NCBI GenBank assembly: GCA_030248135.1
Contig: JASANC010005304.1
Location: 1-64,000, forward strand
Direction of reading: 5' to 3'
Source: Theristus sp. LFF4_11
Lineage: Eukaryota > Nematoda > Chromadorea > Monhysterida > Xyalidae
DNA length: 64,000 nt
Under the pieces are notes generated by a model, which searched no databases, was not told the DNA's origin, and worked only from the letters and a program-made list of their open reading frames with translations. A program made the translations under genes and the position numbers. Positions 1-10,244 of the stretch are shown here, piece after piece; within the stretch, counting starts at the first letter, position 1; every line of letters starts with the position of its first letter.

Positions 1-190
1 GTCGGCAGTTTTGTTACATTGCCAGTTTTAGTTGCCTGTGTACATTCACATTGAGGACAGCACCCTATACGTTCACTTTCGATACACATTCGCTGTAAAA
101 AAATCTGGCGTTTTCATCGGCGTTACAAAACTGGAGTGTTGGATCTGTTTTTTACACTGGAGTAATTTGAACGAATGGTGAAAAATGCAG

Positions 191-3100
191 GCCTTCTCAC
201 GAGCATGTACGCTTTTGGCCCTGCACTCGGCTTCGCGTTGAGTGCGCTGTGCAACTATTTCTATGTTCATCCAGGCCAAGGCAAGAATCTTTGCAATTTG
301 CAATACTTTTTGAAAATAAACAATCTTTTTTTTTAATTAAACAATAAAAATTAAAAAAACATCTCTGACAAAGCCTTTCTTGGATCTTGGTTTCTGTATC
401 GCTGATTGGTAATGCTCATTGATGATTACACTGTAAGTATTGCTAGAAGTACGTACAGTGGTTACACAACACAATCAAAATGCTGAAATCACTTACACAT
501 TTGCAGCCGCCCACTAATGAAATCAAGGAAAAACAACGCTGAATCACGAAGACAAAAATCGACGCTGAATTTCGAAACCGTTCTTCTTGTTCAAAAAAAA
601 AATCCGAAAACGCCGCCGGTATATTGCAGCGCCACCCGACATCGTGCCGGGCAGCGCGACGTGGATCGGCGCCTGGTGGCTGGGCTTCCTGGTCTGCGCT
701 GTGCTCTATCTGCTCTGCGTCGTGCCGCTCGCGATGTTTCCGCATCGGCTGCCGCGTCAACGAGCCAACCGCGCCCGGCCGGCTCGCGTCACCGTCAATC
801 AGATCGAACTCAGCGAACTGCACAACCTGCAGTGTCCGGCGGCGGCGTCGTCGGTCGACAGCGGCAGTGTGGCTGCACTGGCCGGCTGCGTCGAGGCGCT
901 CTGCGCCGCTGCGAAAGGTGAATGGGTTTCGTTTTTTTTGCTGTTGTTCATGTCATTGGATATTCGTTCCTTTTTCGAATTCACTTTTGCATCCTGCACC
1001 GAGAGATTTCATTGTCAACATTTTGTCGACTGGAGTTTTTTTTGGATAAAAAGCGATAGTCTCGGAGATCAGGTCCAGATTTGCCAGAAGGCTTTCAGGT
1101 TCGTGACTTGTTGACAAATTGTTGGCTGACAGTAGTTTTACTTTTTTTGTTTTTTTGTGCTCGTGTGCAGCCAAACGCTCATGGCGTGTTGAGTGTGTTC
1201 ACCTCACTGAATACTGAAGGTCAACATTTTGTTTTCGGCTTCATGTGTGTTGACCACACCGTCGATGACGTATTTTTTGTCAGTGCTTCAAAAAACTCAT
1301 CAGCTTTTGTCCTGCAGTCAATCAGCTTTTTTGATAATATGACATCATCTCAGCTTCACAGGTTCTAACAAACCAGCGATAATGCTCATTGTTTTTCAGC
1401 GATGCCATTCGAGCTTTGGGCGTTGCTGAAAAACCCGGTGTTCGTCAGCATGACGCTCGGGTGGATATTCGGTTCGTATTTGGTCGGTGGCTACGGCACT
1501 TACCTCGCGAAATACATCGAAACTCAGTACGATCAGACGCCCTCGATGGCCGACATCTATGCAGGTTCTTTGGCAAGGTTTTGTTTTTTGTTTTTTTTTC
1601 ATTTTTTGACCCGCCCCGAAAAATATGTCGTTCAACAGGATTGCAGTCCCCCCGGTGCACGTTTACGACTTCTACAAGTCGCAACCAACACACTGGCATA
1701 CCACGCCAGTGTGTGCACGCGCTTTTTTATGAGTGACTGTACAAATTCAGCTGAAAAACAGATTACAAATTGCAAATGGACGGTCTTCAGAGCAGTATCG
1801 AATACCTTTTTTGGTCCCGAGATTCAATGCGCGCATAGATAGGTGAAACAGTTTACTGCATGACGCGGTAATTCAATCTTAACAAATTGCTCCGAATCTC
1901 CTAAATAGGGCCGAGTCACTTGGGCGATTTTGAATTGCCACATAAACATTGAAACTAGTTTCCTTTCAACTTCTGCACAGGCAATTGAGTCGCAGAACCT
2001 AAAAATTGATATGCTTTAAAATTCAACAGGTTTGATCTCAATCGGCTCGGTGGCACTGAGCACCGCGGTGGGCGGCTACATCCTGACCCGATACAACATG
2101 TCGCCTCAGATGGCGACGCTGTGTCTGCTCGTATCGTGGACAGTGATATTCGTCACTTATTTGCTCGGCATCGCAACTGGCTGCGCGCATCCACAGCTGG
2201 AGGGACAACACACTGAGAAACTCAGGTGAGACAACGCCGACACACAACCTTGCTGTGTGGCATTTTGCGCGGACTAGCTCAATTGGCAGAAAGTGTCCAC
2301 ATGTTTAAACGTAATGCCAATACGCATTCCAAAATTTATTCCACGTTAAAATTTCGCATGTCACAAAATGTTGACATGATGGATTTCGAAATGGATTTTG
2401 ACATTTTTTAGCGTAATAAGACACGCGACCTCAGCCAAGATCTTCTTAACTTGGAAAAGTTTTTTTTTTCCAAAAAGGTGGAACTTCACGAGCGCGTGCA
2501 ACGAACGATGCAACTGCGACGCTGTCACCACGTTCGATCCGGTCTGCATACGACGTCACACATATTTCTCGCCTTGTCACGCTGGCTGCGATTACGACTA
2601 TAACTCCAGACAGGTATGACAGCTTTGCTGGATTGCAGATTGGCTGTATACGACCAGATTTCAGCTACAAAAAATCACAGTTTGTGTATTTATCGGCGTC
2701 GTATTTTTTCAAACAATAAGCGAATAGAATCTAGATTCAGCTTTGGTGTTGTTGTCGGTGTTGGGATTTTTTGGCGATGTGTTTTAGCCAGGGCTAACCA
2801 GAGAAGCGTACAGAACGCCATTGAGTAGGGCGCCCATCGAGTTTTCTCTCCCATTAAGTGCCTATACACCCCTCGGCGGGGCTCGATCCCCCGAGCGCAC
2901 GGTCAATAGTCTAACGCACTACCACCAGACCACGAGGGTGACAAACTCCCTTCAGCTGAATTCAAACCTCCCTTCGATCGTTGCAGTGGTCCGAGTGTCG
3001 CTGCAGTGCCGGCGACGTGCAACACGGCTTCTGTCGCGAGTCCTGCTGGCAACTACCCCTGTACTTGGTGATCATGTTCGTTGGACTGTTCGCTGGCAAT

Positions 3101-3960
3101 CTGTTCTTCATGACCACCATGATGGTTGTGCTCAGGTGAATGATGACGCTTTGCGTAAATGGGCGTTTGGCCACTCGACAGAGCAATTCGGTTATTGATT
3201 GATTTCCACATATTAGCAGTTTGACCAAGTTTCTTTTTTTGTCTGAACAATGCTGTGCACTGGAAAAGTCGCACTCAGCACAGCTGAAAAGGTAAAAATG
3301 CTGGAGTAATAAATCTGCGAGTTCACGTCCGATGAAAAACAGTGAACCTGAAACGGCATGAAAGCAATTTAGTAGTCTTTCTTTACCAATGTTTTCTCAG
3401 ACAATTTTGTGCCAGAAAAAAAGGTAAATACAGTGAATCGACATACTGTAAATCGACATTTAAAAAAATAGAACTTTTCATCTGGTTCCCCGTTATCCAA
3501 AAAAAATTTCAGAGCCGTTCAAGACGAACAAAAATCACTGGCGCTCAGTTTCGCATCGTGTTTCACAAATGTCTTCGGTGAGTGAATGTGAAGCAGAACT
3601 TGGAGGGGGGGGGGAGGTTGTGATGAACGTTTTTTCCGTGTGAAGCATCAGCCTGTATACAGTTGCATCAGCGAACGTGCAGGTTTCATCCCGGCGCCCA
3701 TCATCTTCGGCGCGATCATCGACGCCTCCTGTGTTGTGTGGCATGCGCTGTGCCCACACGAGGCTGGCAACTGCATCGTCTACGACAACGCGCAGTTCAA
3801 ACTGAACTATCACCTTGGCAACGCCGGCTTCCAGTTGGCCGCCATACTCAGTGTCGGCGTCACGTACGTTCTGTCGAGACGATTCGAGTTTCCCGAGGAA
3901 CAGTATGACGAGGACGATGAAGTGCTGCAGGCGCACTCGGGTGACAGTCCGGTGCTATGA
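191..3960 (+). CDS. OATP/SLCO-family organic anion transporter, 3' part (5' exons off window)
   Basis: Multi-pass plasma-membrane carrier of the SLCO family, which moves amphipathic organic anions. Exons read at 191-280, 630-917, 1400-1564, 2030-2225, 2478-2613, 2987-3135, 3513-3577 and 3683-3960 (stop); all joins agree in phase and give about 455 residues. Family signatures: YAFGPALGF in the first exon, TWIGAWWLGFL in the second (the conserved WxGAWWxGF motif), a cysteine-rich Kazal-like loop (CNERCNCDAV...CHAGCDYDY, continuing CRCSAG...FCRESCW) in exons 5-6, then FGFIPAPIIFGAIID and the last helices. The acidic tail ends DDEVLQAHSGDSPVL. OATPs are usually 650-720 aa, so about 200 N-terminal residues lie left of the window. 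The first intron seems to use a GC donor (281-282). The Kazal exon has an atypical AAAAAG acceptor. Some introns carry a MITE (1804-2012) and a SINE (2744-2940). Family very secure, subfamily not assigned. Confidence 0.93.
281..629 (+). other. Probable GC-AG intron of the OATP gene
   Basis: After ...VHPGQ the sequence reads CAAG|GCAAGA, matching the extended consensus of GC donors, and the acceptor is ATATTGCAG|CG at 629. The join leaves one base plus two bases, giving Ala, and continues straight into the conserved PPDIVPGSATW block. I see no GT donor nearby that keeps the frame. Confidence 0.6.
1804..2012. mobile_element. MITE family W, copy 1
   Basis: About 210 bp related to five other copies in the window. 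Family ends are imperfect inverted repeats: ATGATCTTTTATTTTGGTCC on the left and the complement of a GTCGCAG...TTAAAGAAAAGATAAT end on the right, both running into ACTCAATGCG. The body holds GGGCCGAGTCACTT and TTTGAATTGCCACATAAA. No coding capacity. This copy lies in an OATP intron and ends about 17 bp before an exon. Confidence 0.7.
2744..2940 (-). mobile_element. tRNA-derived SINE, copy 1
   Basis: Read on the minus strand it starts CACCCTCGTGGTCTGGTGGT, has a tRNA-like A box (TGGTGGTAGTGCG) and B box (GGGGATCGAGCCCC), a unique body (GCGTTCTGTACGCTTCTCTG, GTTAGCCCTGGCTAAAA) and ends in a degenerate AAC-type tail. This is polymerase III SINE architecture. It lies 46 bp upstream of an OATP exon. 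Confidence 0.75.
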
Positions 3961-4735
3961 TGACATCGATTCAGTATGAAAGCGAGTCATCAGGGAAAAC
4001 TCTACAAATTGCCGAGTAAACTACTGGTTCACTGGCCGGACAAAAAAGCTTTTTCATACTCAATAAGTCACTTGTGCAGGCATTGTGATTTGATCAGGTT
4101 TTATTGTGTTATCCTGAGCGTTGTAATTTTTGTCGTCACTTTTATAACATGTCTTTTGTCGTCTGTTTGTTGGAAACTGTCCGATGAAAATGACGTCATG
4201 GAAAGACAAAGTGACGTCAATTATGTCTGGCCTAGGTTCTGGTAAACGACTGCCACAGAGTATTTTGACTTTGCATTTTTGTTTGTTTCCATTGTTTTAA
4301 TGAAAATCCCGAATCATGCGTGTTGCTGTCAAACCTGTAAATATACGTAGACGTGGCACGTTTTGCCAAGTGTGATATCTAAAATGCCTAGTTTTGCGTT
4401 GAAAAAATGAACTTATTGATTATTTTTGCTTGTTGTTGATGAAACTGTTCAAGCGCAAAACGTAATTATGTAGCAACAATATGATGCAAAAAGAGACAAC
4501 GCTGTTGTGGGTGTGTACTGATTCAAATTCCTCAAAATCAATACTTTTCAGCGTAAAACAATCTCAAAGAAAAAATATATGCCAAATACATGTAGCCTGT
4601 AGTCACGTCTGCTTGAAAGAAGCCTATATGCTGTTTGAGATGAAGTACAAATAAGTTTCACTAAATATTGTTTTTTAAATTACTGGTACATGTATATTTG
4701 TTTTCCGATTTTCTTTCTCAATGTGCGCACTTCAG
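3961..4735. other. Intergenic stretch after the OATP gene
   Basis: AT-rich sequence holding the OATP 3' UTR and presumably the 5' flank of the kelch gene. AATAAA-like hexamers are weak and I do not place a poly(A) site. No coding exon or repeat family recognised. Confidence 0.5.
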
Positions 4736-7700
4736 AATTGAGCAAATCCAAATCGCACCATCGACCCGCCCACCAGTAATGTCGTACATGCCACGGAGTG
4801 CCCTCGTGCGCAGCACTCTGGACGCTGCCTCGATCGCAACGGCGTCGTCGCTCGGTGCACCGCGCGCGCACACCGTGCACAAGACAAGCACCAGTCGCAG
4901 CAGGAGCCGGGGCAGGCGAGGTCGGTACAGGGGGTGCGTTGGGTGTGGGGTGGGCGTGGGGAGTGGTCATGCCGCACGAACAGGGCTGCTCCGGTGGAGA
5001 AAGGCACGACATCACATGCATCAGGCTGAAAATAAACCGCACGATACAACAATCCAGATCTGTTTCATCTTGCCCCGTTGACGAGCTGTCACCAAAATCG
5101 CGTTCATGGCACCCAAAGCACAATGTCGTCTGTGGCACATGGGTTTTCAGTCACAGGTGTTTTGAAGAGCGGGTCGCATATGATTGTTTTGAAGTTTCAG
5201 ATTTCGTTTGGCTAAAAAGTCAAAAATCCAGCATTTTGCAAATCTAAATCCAAATAACACAGCAATAAATCGATATTCGCTCCCGTTGCGCTCGTGTTTC
5301 ACGTCGGCAGTGATTATATAAAATCGAGGTCAATCTACTGTCCACTTGGCGCGATGGGCTGATGGGTAGGGGCCCTGGCTTGCTTGCATAAGACACACTA
5401 GACTGGCGCGTCACTAAAAGGGATCTCACTGTCTGTTGGAAGCCGCAGGCGGGACGGCTAAACCGATGACTCCATCAGTGCATGGAGCCACGTCATGACT
5501 CACTCCCGCAAAACGTTGATAGCGCTGACGCAAATCGTTGCGCTTTCAAGCTGCCGCCCAGGCAAAAAGACAGAGCCCGACGGTCCCGCGCTAGGTCCGA
5601 CTTAGTGGGCAACGCAAGCAACTCGTCACCCATTGCCAAATAATTTTCCTCTGTGATTATTGGCAAAACGGACGAAAGTATCATCACATCGGATTTTTAG
5701 TCTTTGTCTCGTCTGGACAGCAGTTTCTTTTATGAAATCACAAACCAGCAACCTGATTGCACTGAACCAGGAGGAACAGAAGAGATTTTCAGTTTTTGAC
5801 CGTATTCTTAACAGCACACAGCTGCGTTAAAAACTCCAGACCATGGCGTTTACCTTGACATCGCGGTGAATCAGTGCTTGCGAATGGATGTACTGTAACT
5901 CACTGAGCAGCTGATACAGCAATCGATGGTTGTACGTAACGTCGACGCCCGAGTACAAATCTGAATGATGTCGATTTTGTCTGACAGGCTGTCACAAACC
6001 GACTAATAGCATTAATGACGAATGTAATTTACAGGTTCATTGGAGTACGGTGTCTCAGCCGCATCGGTTTCCGACCGAAACGATCTTACTGCAAGCAAAC
6101 ATCATTGATCGCCCAGTGATCAGTCCAATCGAAAAAACTTGATTTTTGTATCGACCTGTCAAACTCTTCATCTCCGTTTGCATTGTCTTTTGACAAACCA
6201 CGAAATTTGAGACCCAATGCGTTACAGTGAAAATTGTGTGACATTGACAGTGACATTGCGGACTCATGCTATGAACTAAACGAGATGGTCTGCGCTGCAT
6301 CACATGCAGGCATGCAATCAACGTCAACATTTACCACCCTCGTGGTCTGGTGGTAGTGCGTTAGACTCTTGTCTGTGCGCTCGGGGGATCGAGCCCCGAC
6401 GAGGGGTGCATAGGCACTACTCAGTGGCGTTCCGTACGCTTCTCTGAGTTAGCCCTCTGGCTAAAAACATCGTCTAAAATCACAACAACAACAACCACAG
6501 CCAACGATTTCCAGGTGCAATGCTGATTTACGACGATCGAACAAGCGAATGGTTCTACGCGGACGGCTCTCGCGACGCGCATTTGGTCGCACAGCCAACT
6601 GAATTCCGTGAATTCCATTCGAACGCGGTCGTCTTTGATCGATACGTGTACTTGTCGCGGCACAATGGTAGCAATTCGGACTGTTTTATTTTGGGGGGGG
6701 CTGATTGACGATTGTACACGTAGATTTTCGAGTTCAGTGACACGTTGAAAAAATCAGGCATCGGCGGTAAAACGCCAGAGAAACGTGTGATTTTCTAAAT
6801 TGGCGCCCAGAAGAGCATTTATCAACGGCACTGAGCTGATTGGGCTCTCCATCAAAATTCGAAATTCGAATTTTCCCGCGGCTTTCAGCTTCGCCAACCA
6901 CCAATCTCGTAGTACACGACTTCAAATCGGACGCCTGGTCGACAACGGCGCCTTTGAAGTTGCCGCGTCGGCGTCATGCGGTCGCCATTGTGCCGCCCGG
7001 GCGCATTTACGTCTTTGGCGGCTTGCCGGATGGAAAGCAACGACCGACCAGTTTGTTATTCTCTCTCGAATTTATTTCAGTCCACGTAAACTGCATTTAC
7101 GCCCAAGAAAACATCGTGGATTTTGATCACTGTGTGCTGAAATAACATTTTTTTCTCAGAAGCAATTGAGTGGCTGGACGTTCACGACACGGCCGACGAC
7201 GCCAAGTGGCATTCCGCAAGTGACAGCGACGCTGTTGCCCGGCTGCAGCCGTCAGTTGCCGTCATCGAGCAGACTGTCTACCTGATTGGCGGGCTCGACG
7301 GTTTGTGTGTTGAACCAGTTTTGAAAATGTTGAAAAACTAAATAGCATGCCATTTTCTGTGTGTTCCTAAGCTCACGACAAACCATCTCGCTCAACGTTC
7401 GCCTATGATGCCCCCACCGACAAATGGCGTCGCCTGGCGAGCTGCCATCTGGCACTGACGCATCCGGCAGCGGCCGCACTTGGCAGTGACGCCATATATT
7501 TGACCGGCGGCAAACTGGCGGACACCGACCGTAAAATGACGTCATCTCGACGTCACTCGAAATCGCACAACACCAACAACCGCCATTCGCATCATCAGAG
7601 TCATTCATCATTGCGCTCCGCCAGCGGCAAAACTGACGACGCGACAACATCAACACTGGCGGCCACCGCCAATTGTGAGCGCCTCGATTTGGCCGCCAAC

Positions 7701-7922
7701 GAATGGCGTCGAGTCGCCAGTCTGCAAACGGCACGCCACTCGCACCGGCTGGTCGCCGCTCACAACGGTCGCTTGTACGCGGTCGGCGGCCGTGACTCGC
7801 ACGACCGTCGATTGTGCTCGGTCGAGGAGTACGATACGGCCAGGGACGAGTGGCGAACGCTGCCGCGGCAGATGCTCACCGGACATGCGGACGATTTTGC
7901 GGTTGTCGCCGTCGATCACTGA
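4736..7922 (+). CDS. Kelch-repeat protein
   Basis: Beta-propeller protein made of kelch repeats; such proteins commonly act as substrate or actin-binding modules. Exons: 4736-4920 (candidate, Ser/Arg/Ala-rich, MSYMPRSALVR), 6515-6667, 6899-about 7038, 7160-7300 and 7372-7922 (stop). At least five blades are visible from their IYVFGG, VYLIGG, IYLTGG and LYAVGG cores followed by a YD..T/..W pattern, for example AYDAPTDKWRRLAS and EYDTARDEWRTLP. Blade four carries a roughly 40-residue Ser/His/Asn-rich insertion (SSRRHSKSHNTNNRHSHHQS). No BTB or BACK domain is visible in the window. The candidate first exon joins the second in phase, but its membership is tentative. The donor after GGLPDG near 7038 is not a clear GT site. 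The first intron contains an antisense kinase exon and a SINE. Confidence 0.82.
5340..5640. other. GC-richer unassigned block in the kelch first intron
   Basis: This ~300 bp is clearly more GC-rich than its surroundings and starts GGCGCGATGGGCTGATGGG, which weakly resembles a tRNA-type A box. A minus-strand reading frame (5493-5687) is open, but its product is not recognised. It could be a second SINE type or an exon of the antisense kinase gene. I cannot decide. Confidence 0.25.
5854..5960 (-). CDS. Isolated exon of a CK1/MAPK-like protein kinase (partial or pseudogene)
   Basis: A 107-bp minus-strand exon bounded by CATTCAG and CAAG|GTAAAC encodes 35 residues ending LLSELQYIHSQALIHRDVK. This is the alpha-E helix and catalytic loop of a Ser/Thr kinase: the HRD motif followed by the Val-Lys that precedes the PxN segment. 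YIHS.x.(I/L)HRD(V/I)K is typical of casein-kinase-1-like enzymes, with MAPK-like kinases as the alternative. I could not find the ATP-binding exons upstream nor a credible DFG exon downstream on this strand. It is either one exon of an intron-rich gene nested antisense in the kelch gene, or a fragment left by duplication. Confidence 0.5.
6335..6500 (+). mobile_element. tRNA-derived SINE, copy 2
   Basis: Same family as 2744-2940, here on the plus strand: GGTCTGGTGGTAGTGCGTTA (A box), GGGGGATCGAGCCCCG (B box), and an (AAC)n tail ending at 6500. The tail ends 14 bp before the kelch exon at 6515. Confidence 0.8.
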
Positions 7923-8727
7923 GTTTGCTTTTTTCTGGAAAAAATCAAAAGTACAGCAATTGAAGGAGCCAATGAAGACAGCAACAGAACAATGACCCAC
8001 CCCCCGCAACTGCAGATTGACCAGCCGTTCGAACGACTGTATTTTTGGAAATTTTGCAGCCAAGTTCTGTTTCTGTGTTTTTTTCAGTGCTGAAACGATC
8101 GCATCTATTGTGATTTTGGCCGACCAAATTTTTGTAGTTTTTGGTCACTTTCCTGTATTTACAAAAAAAACGAAAAATCACACAATAAAAATTTTAATGT
8201 TCCACAATTCGCTGGATATAAATATAACGTGGCTCCACTTTTCAGATCACTTTTCCAGTGTACACATTAAGGAACCGAAACAAAAACGTACATGTCAAGT
8301 GCAAAGCAGACCACTGAAAATGATGATTCGACCAATAATTTCTCCAGTAAAAAATTAATAATGATTCGTTAGTAGTTTGCATGCCATATAAAATGCAGTC
8401 TTTTTCGATTCAATGCTACATATATTTTTAAACCAGTCGACTGTCTGGGACAATTGATTCAAACTGGAAGTTCAATTCAAACACGTTTACAATATTGTAT
8501 TTGCATTTTACGGCAATAGGCATGGGGCTGTCTCCTTATTAGATCCTGTCAGAAATATCCAAAACCACACGGGACGAAGGTTTTTTAAGCTATCAGCTTC
8601 GACTGTAACTGAAAAAGTCAACAAAAGGCTGAACAATTCGTTGATAAAAGAATGTTTCTTGTCGACAACATATGTTTACGATTCAATACTGTTGCGATCG
8701 TTTCAATTCTGACAGTAGTCTAACAAA
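7923..8727. other. Intergenic, 3' of the kelch gene
   Basis: AT-rich. An AATAAA hexamer near 8183 is a plausible poly(A) signal for the kelch gene. No exon recognised. Confidence 0.45.
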
Positions 8728-8967
8728 TACTGTAAAGTCTTGCATATAAGGTTCCTCCCACTTATAGACCCCACCCAAAAGTCACACGGCGAAAACCAAA
8801 ATTCAAATTTTGTCTTGGTCGAAATCCCACCCGATTATAAGGCCTCAATCGTCGCATTATAAGACCTCTGTCCACTAATAAGGTTGTCACACAACATTCC
8901 ACTTTTTTGAGACATTTTTGATTTTCAAATTTACATAAGGAGACCTTATATGCAAAACGTTACAGTA
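8728..8967. mobile_element. MITE family T, copy 1
   Basis: About 240 bp with inverted ends TACTGTAAAGTCTTGCATAT...ATATGCAAAACGTTACAGTA and an interior rich in TATAAG(G/A)CC motifs. It is diverged from the better preserved copy at 57495-57760. TA-flanked TIRs suggest mobilisation by a Tc1/mariner-like transposase (inference). Confidence 0.75.
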
Positions 8968-9089
8968 ACCAAATGCCCCCATGGTACATTTTCACGTCAG
9001 CATTACAACAATATTCTCAAATATCCGTTGTTTGTATCAATCAGTGGCATGGTTTGTGTTTCCCTTTTCACTGTTCCTTGATCTCATAT

Positions 9090-10001
9090 TCACATGTCGT
9101 CGGTCGAGTCGTCGAAGAAGAATGCGCAGAGCGCCGCGAAGCCGAACCAGAGCGCGCTAGTGGCGTTAGCGAGACCGCCGTACCAGCCGGTATGCACCGT
9201 GAAGAAGACGATCATCGCAAATATACAGCAGCAGAACATCAGGAGGTTCTGCGCGAGACATCGATTGTCATATTATTTAGTTTTATTTATTTACACGGAT
9301 TTTTGTTCGTCGCACACGCACAATTTGGGGAAAAAATGTCTGAAGTAGTGTCGCTAGTCTTCAGAGGCGTTGCTGCGGTTCACGTTTTAGGGCCACAATC
9401 GATTTCGGTAAAAAAATGGCTAAAAATTTTCGGTACGGTTTCGGTTTAGGTTCACCAAAAATGCTCTTGGTACGGTTCGGAAACCGTCATTTTTTTCGGT
9501 TACCGCGGCATCACTACGCGGAGGTGTCCTCCTGTCTCGCGTGGTGTCCCCGGAACTACGAAGGTACAACTCATCGTCATCGGCAGCGAGTTGCAAAGTC
9601 ACCCTTGGCGTTGTAAATGTATCTAACCCATGCACTATCATTTCCGGGACAGGACACCACGGCGGACATACCACTGTGGTCGGACACGTTTTTGATGGCG
9701 GGCAGTGTTCCTAGCTGGTAAACCGCCATTCGTTGCTGATACGTTCACTTTTCGGCTCGCAAGTTTCAGTTTGGTCTGCTTCCAAAAAAAACCTCACCGC
9801 GCCCATATAGACGAATCGAAGTGGCACCGGCGATGGACCATGGAAGATGAGCCAGTAATGGCCGACGAGCATAGCGATCAGCCATCCGACGATCAGGAAC
9901 ACACCAACCACGGTGCCAAGGCTCGTCCACAAGGTCAACGCGAAAGGCGCCCAGAAACTGCCGCAGAAGAAGAACATTGCTGTGCCGCCCAGCAGGTAAA
10001 T
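9090..10001 (-). CDS. Multi-pass membrane protein, C-terminal part (MARVEL-like?)
   Basis: Two minus-strand exons, 10001-9798 and 9248-9090 (stop), join in phase 0 with clean GT/AG sites and encode about 120 residues. Four hydrophobic segments are visible: around LLGGTAMFFFCGSFWAP, WTSLGTVVGVFLIVGWLIAM, NLLMFCCCIFAMIVFF and ATSALWFGFAALCAFFF. The protein ends in a short acidic tail, DDSTDDM. The four-helix plan and the last helix resemble MARVEL/tetraspan vesicle proteins, but I do not see a diagnostic motif. Upstream exons (above 10001) were not found with confidence. The intron 9249-9797 contains a short element with inverted GTGGTGTCC...GGACACCAC ends. Confidence 0.65.
9532..9664. mobile_element. 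Short TIR element in the membrane-protein intron
   Basis: GCGTGGTGTCCCCGGAA on the left is inverted as TCCGGGACAGGACACCACG on the right. About 130 bp, single copy here. Upstream (9395-9510) a CGGTACGGTTTCGGTT-type motif recurs several times. Confidence 0.4.
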
Positions 10002-10106
10002 CTGTGCAGACAACCGTGGTGAAAAACCGCCACCAAAAAAAACGATTGGTAGCCTAGTATTAATCATTCGTGAGCCAGTTATGAGCCTTTTTCAACAATG
10101 TAAAAA

Positions 10107-10244
10107 GTTCGCTGTTTGCGGTTTTGCCAGGTAGACGCATACCGCGGTGCCCCCTGGCTCGTCAGTGCGACGGACACCGGCAGAACTGCCGAAGGTGTTT
10201 TACCACAGACAGATCTTATAGTCTGGGTAAAACATCAGCGAACC
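10107..10244. mobile_element. MITE family R, copy 1
   Basis: 138 bp almost repeated at 32818-32956: GTTCGCTGTTTGCGGTTTTG...TACCGCGGTGCCCCC...AACATCAGCGAACC. Ends are short inverted repeats (GTTCGCTG). Non-coding. Confidence 0.65.

Noticed and set aside
5040..5138. DFG motif (CHERDFGDSSS, minus strand) as the next exon of the antisense kinase
   Set aside because: The context lacks the hydrophobic residues before DFG and the activation segment after it; likely chance.
6335..6420. Functional tRNA gene
   Set aside because: A and B boxes are present but there is no foldable cloverleaf I can complete, the sequence continues into a shared body and tail, and four copies exist: a SINE.
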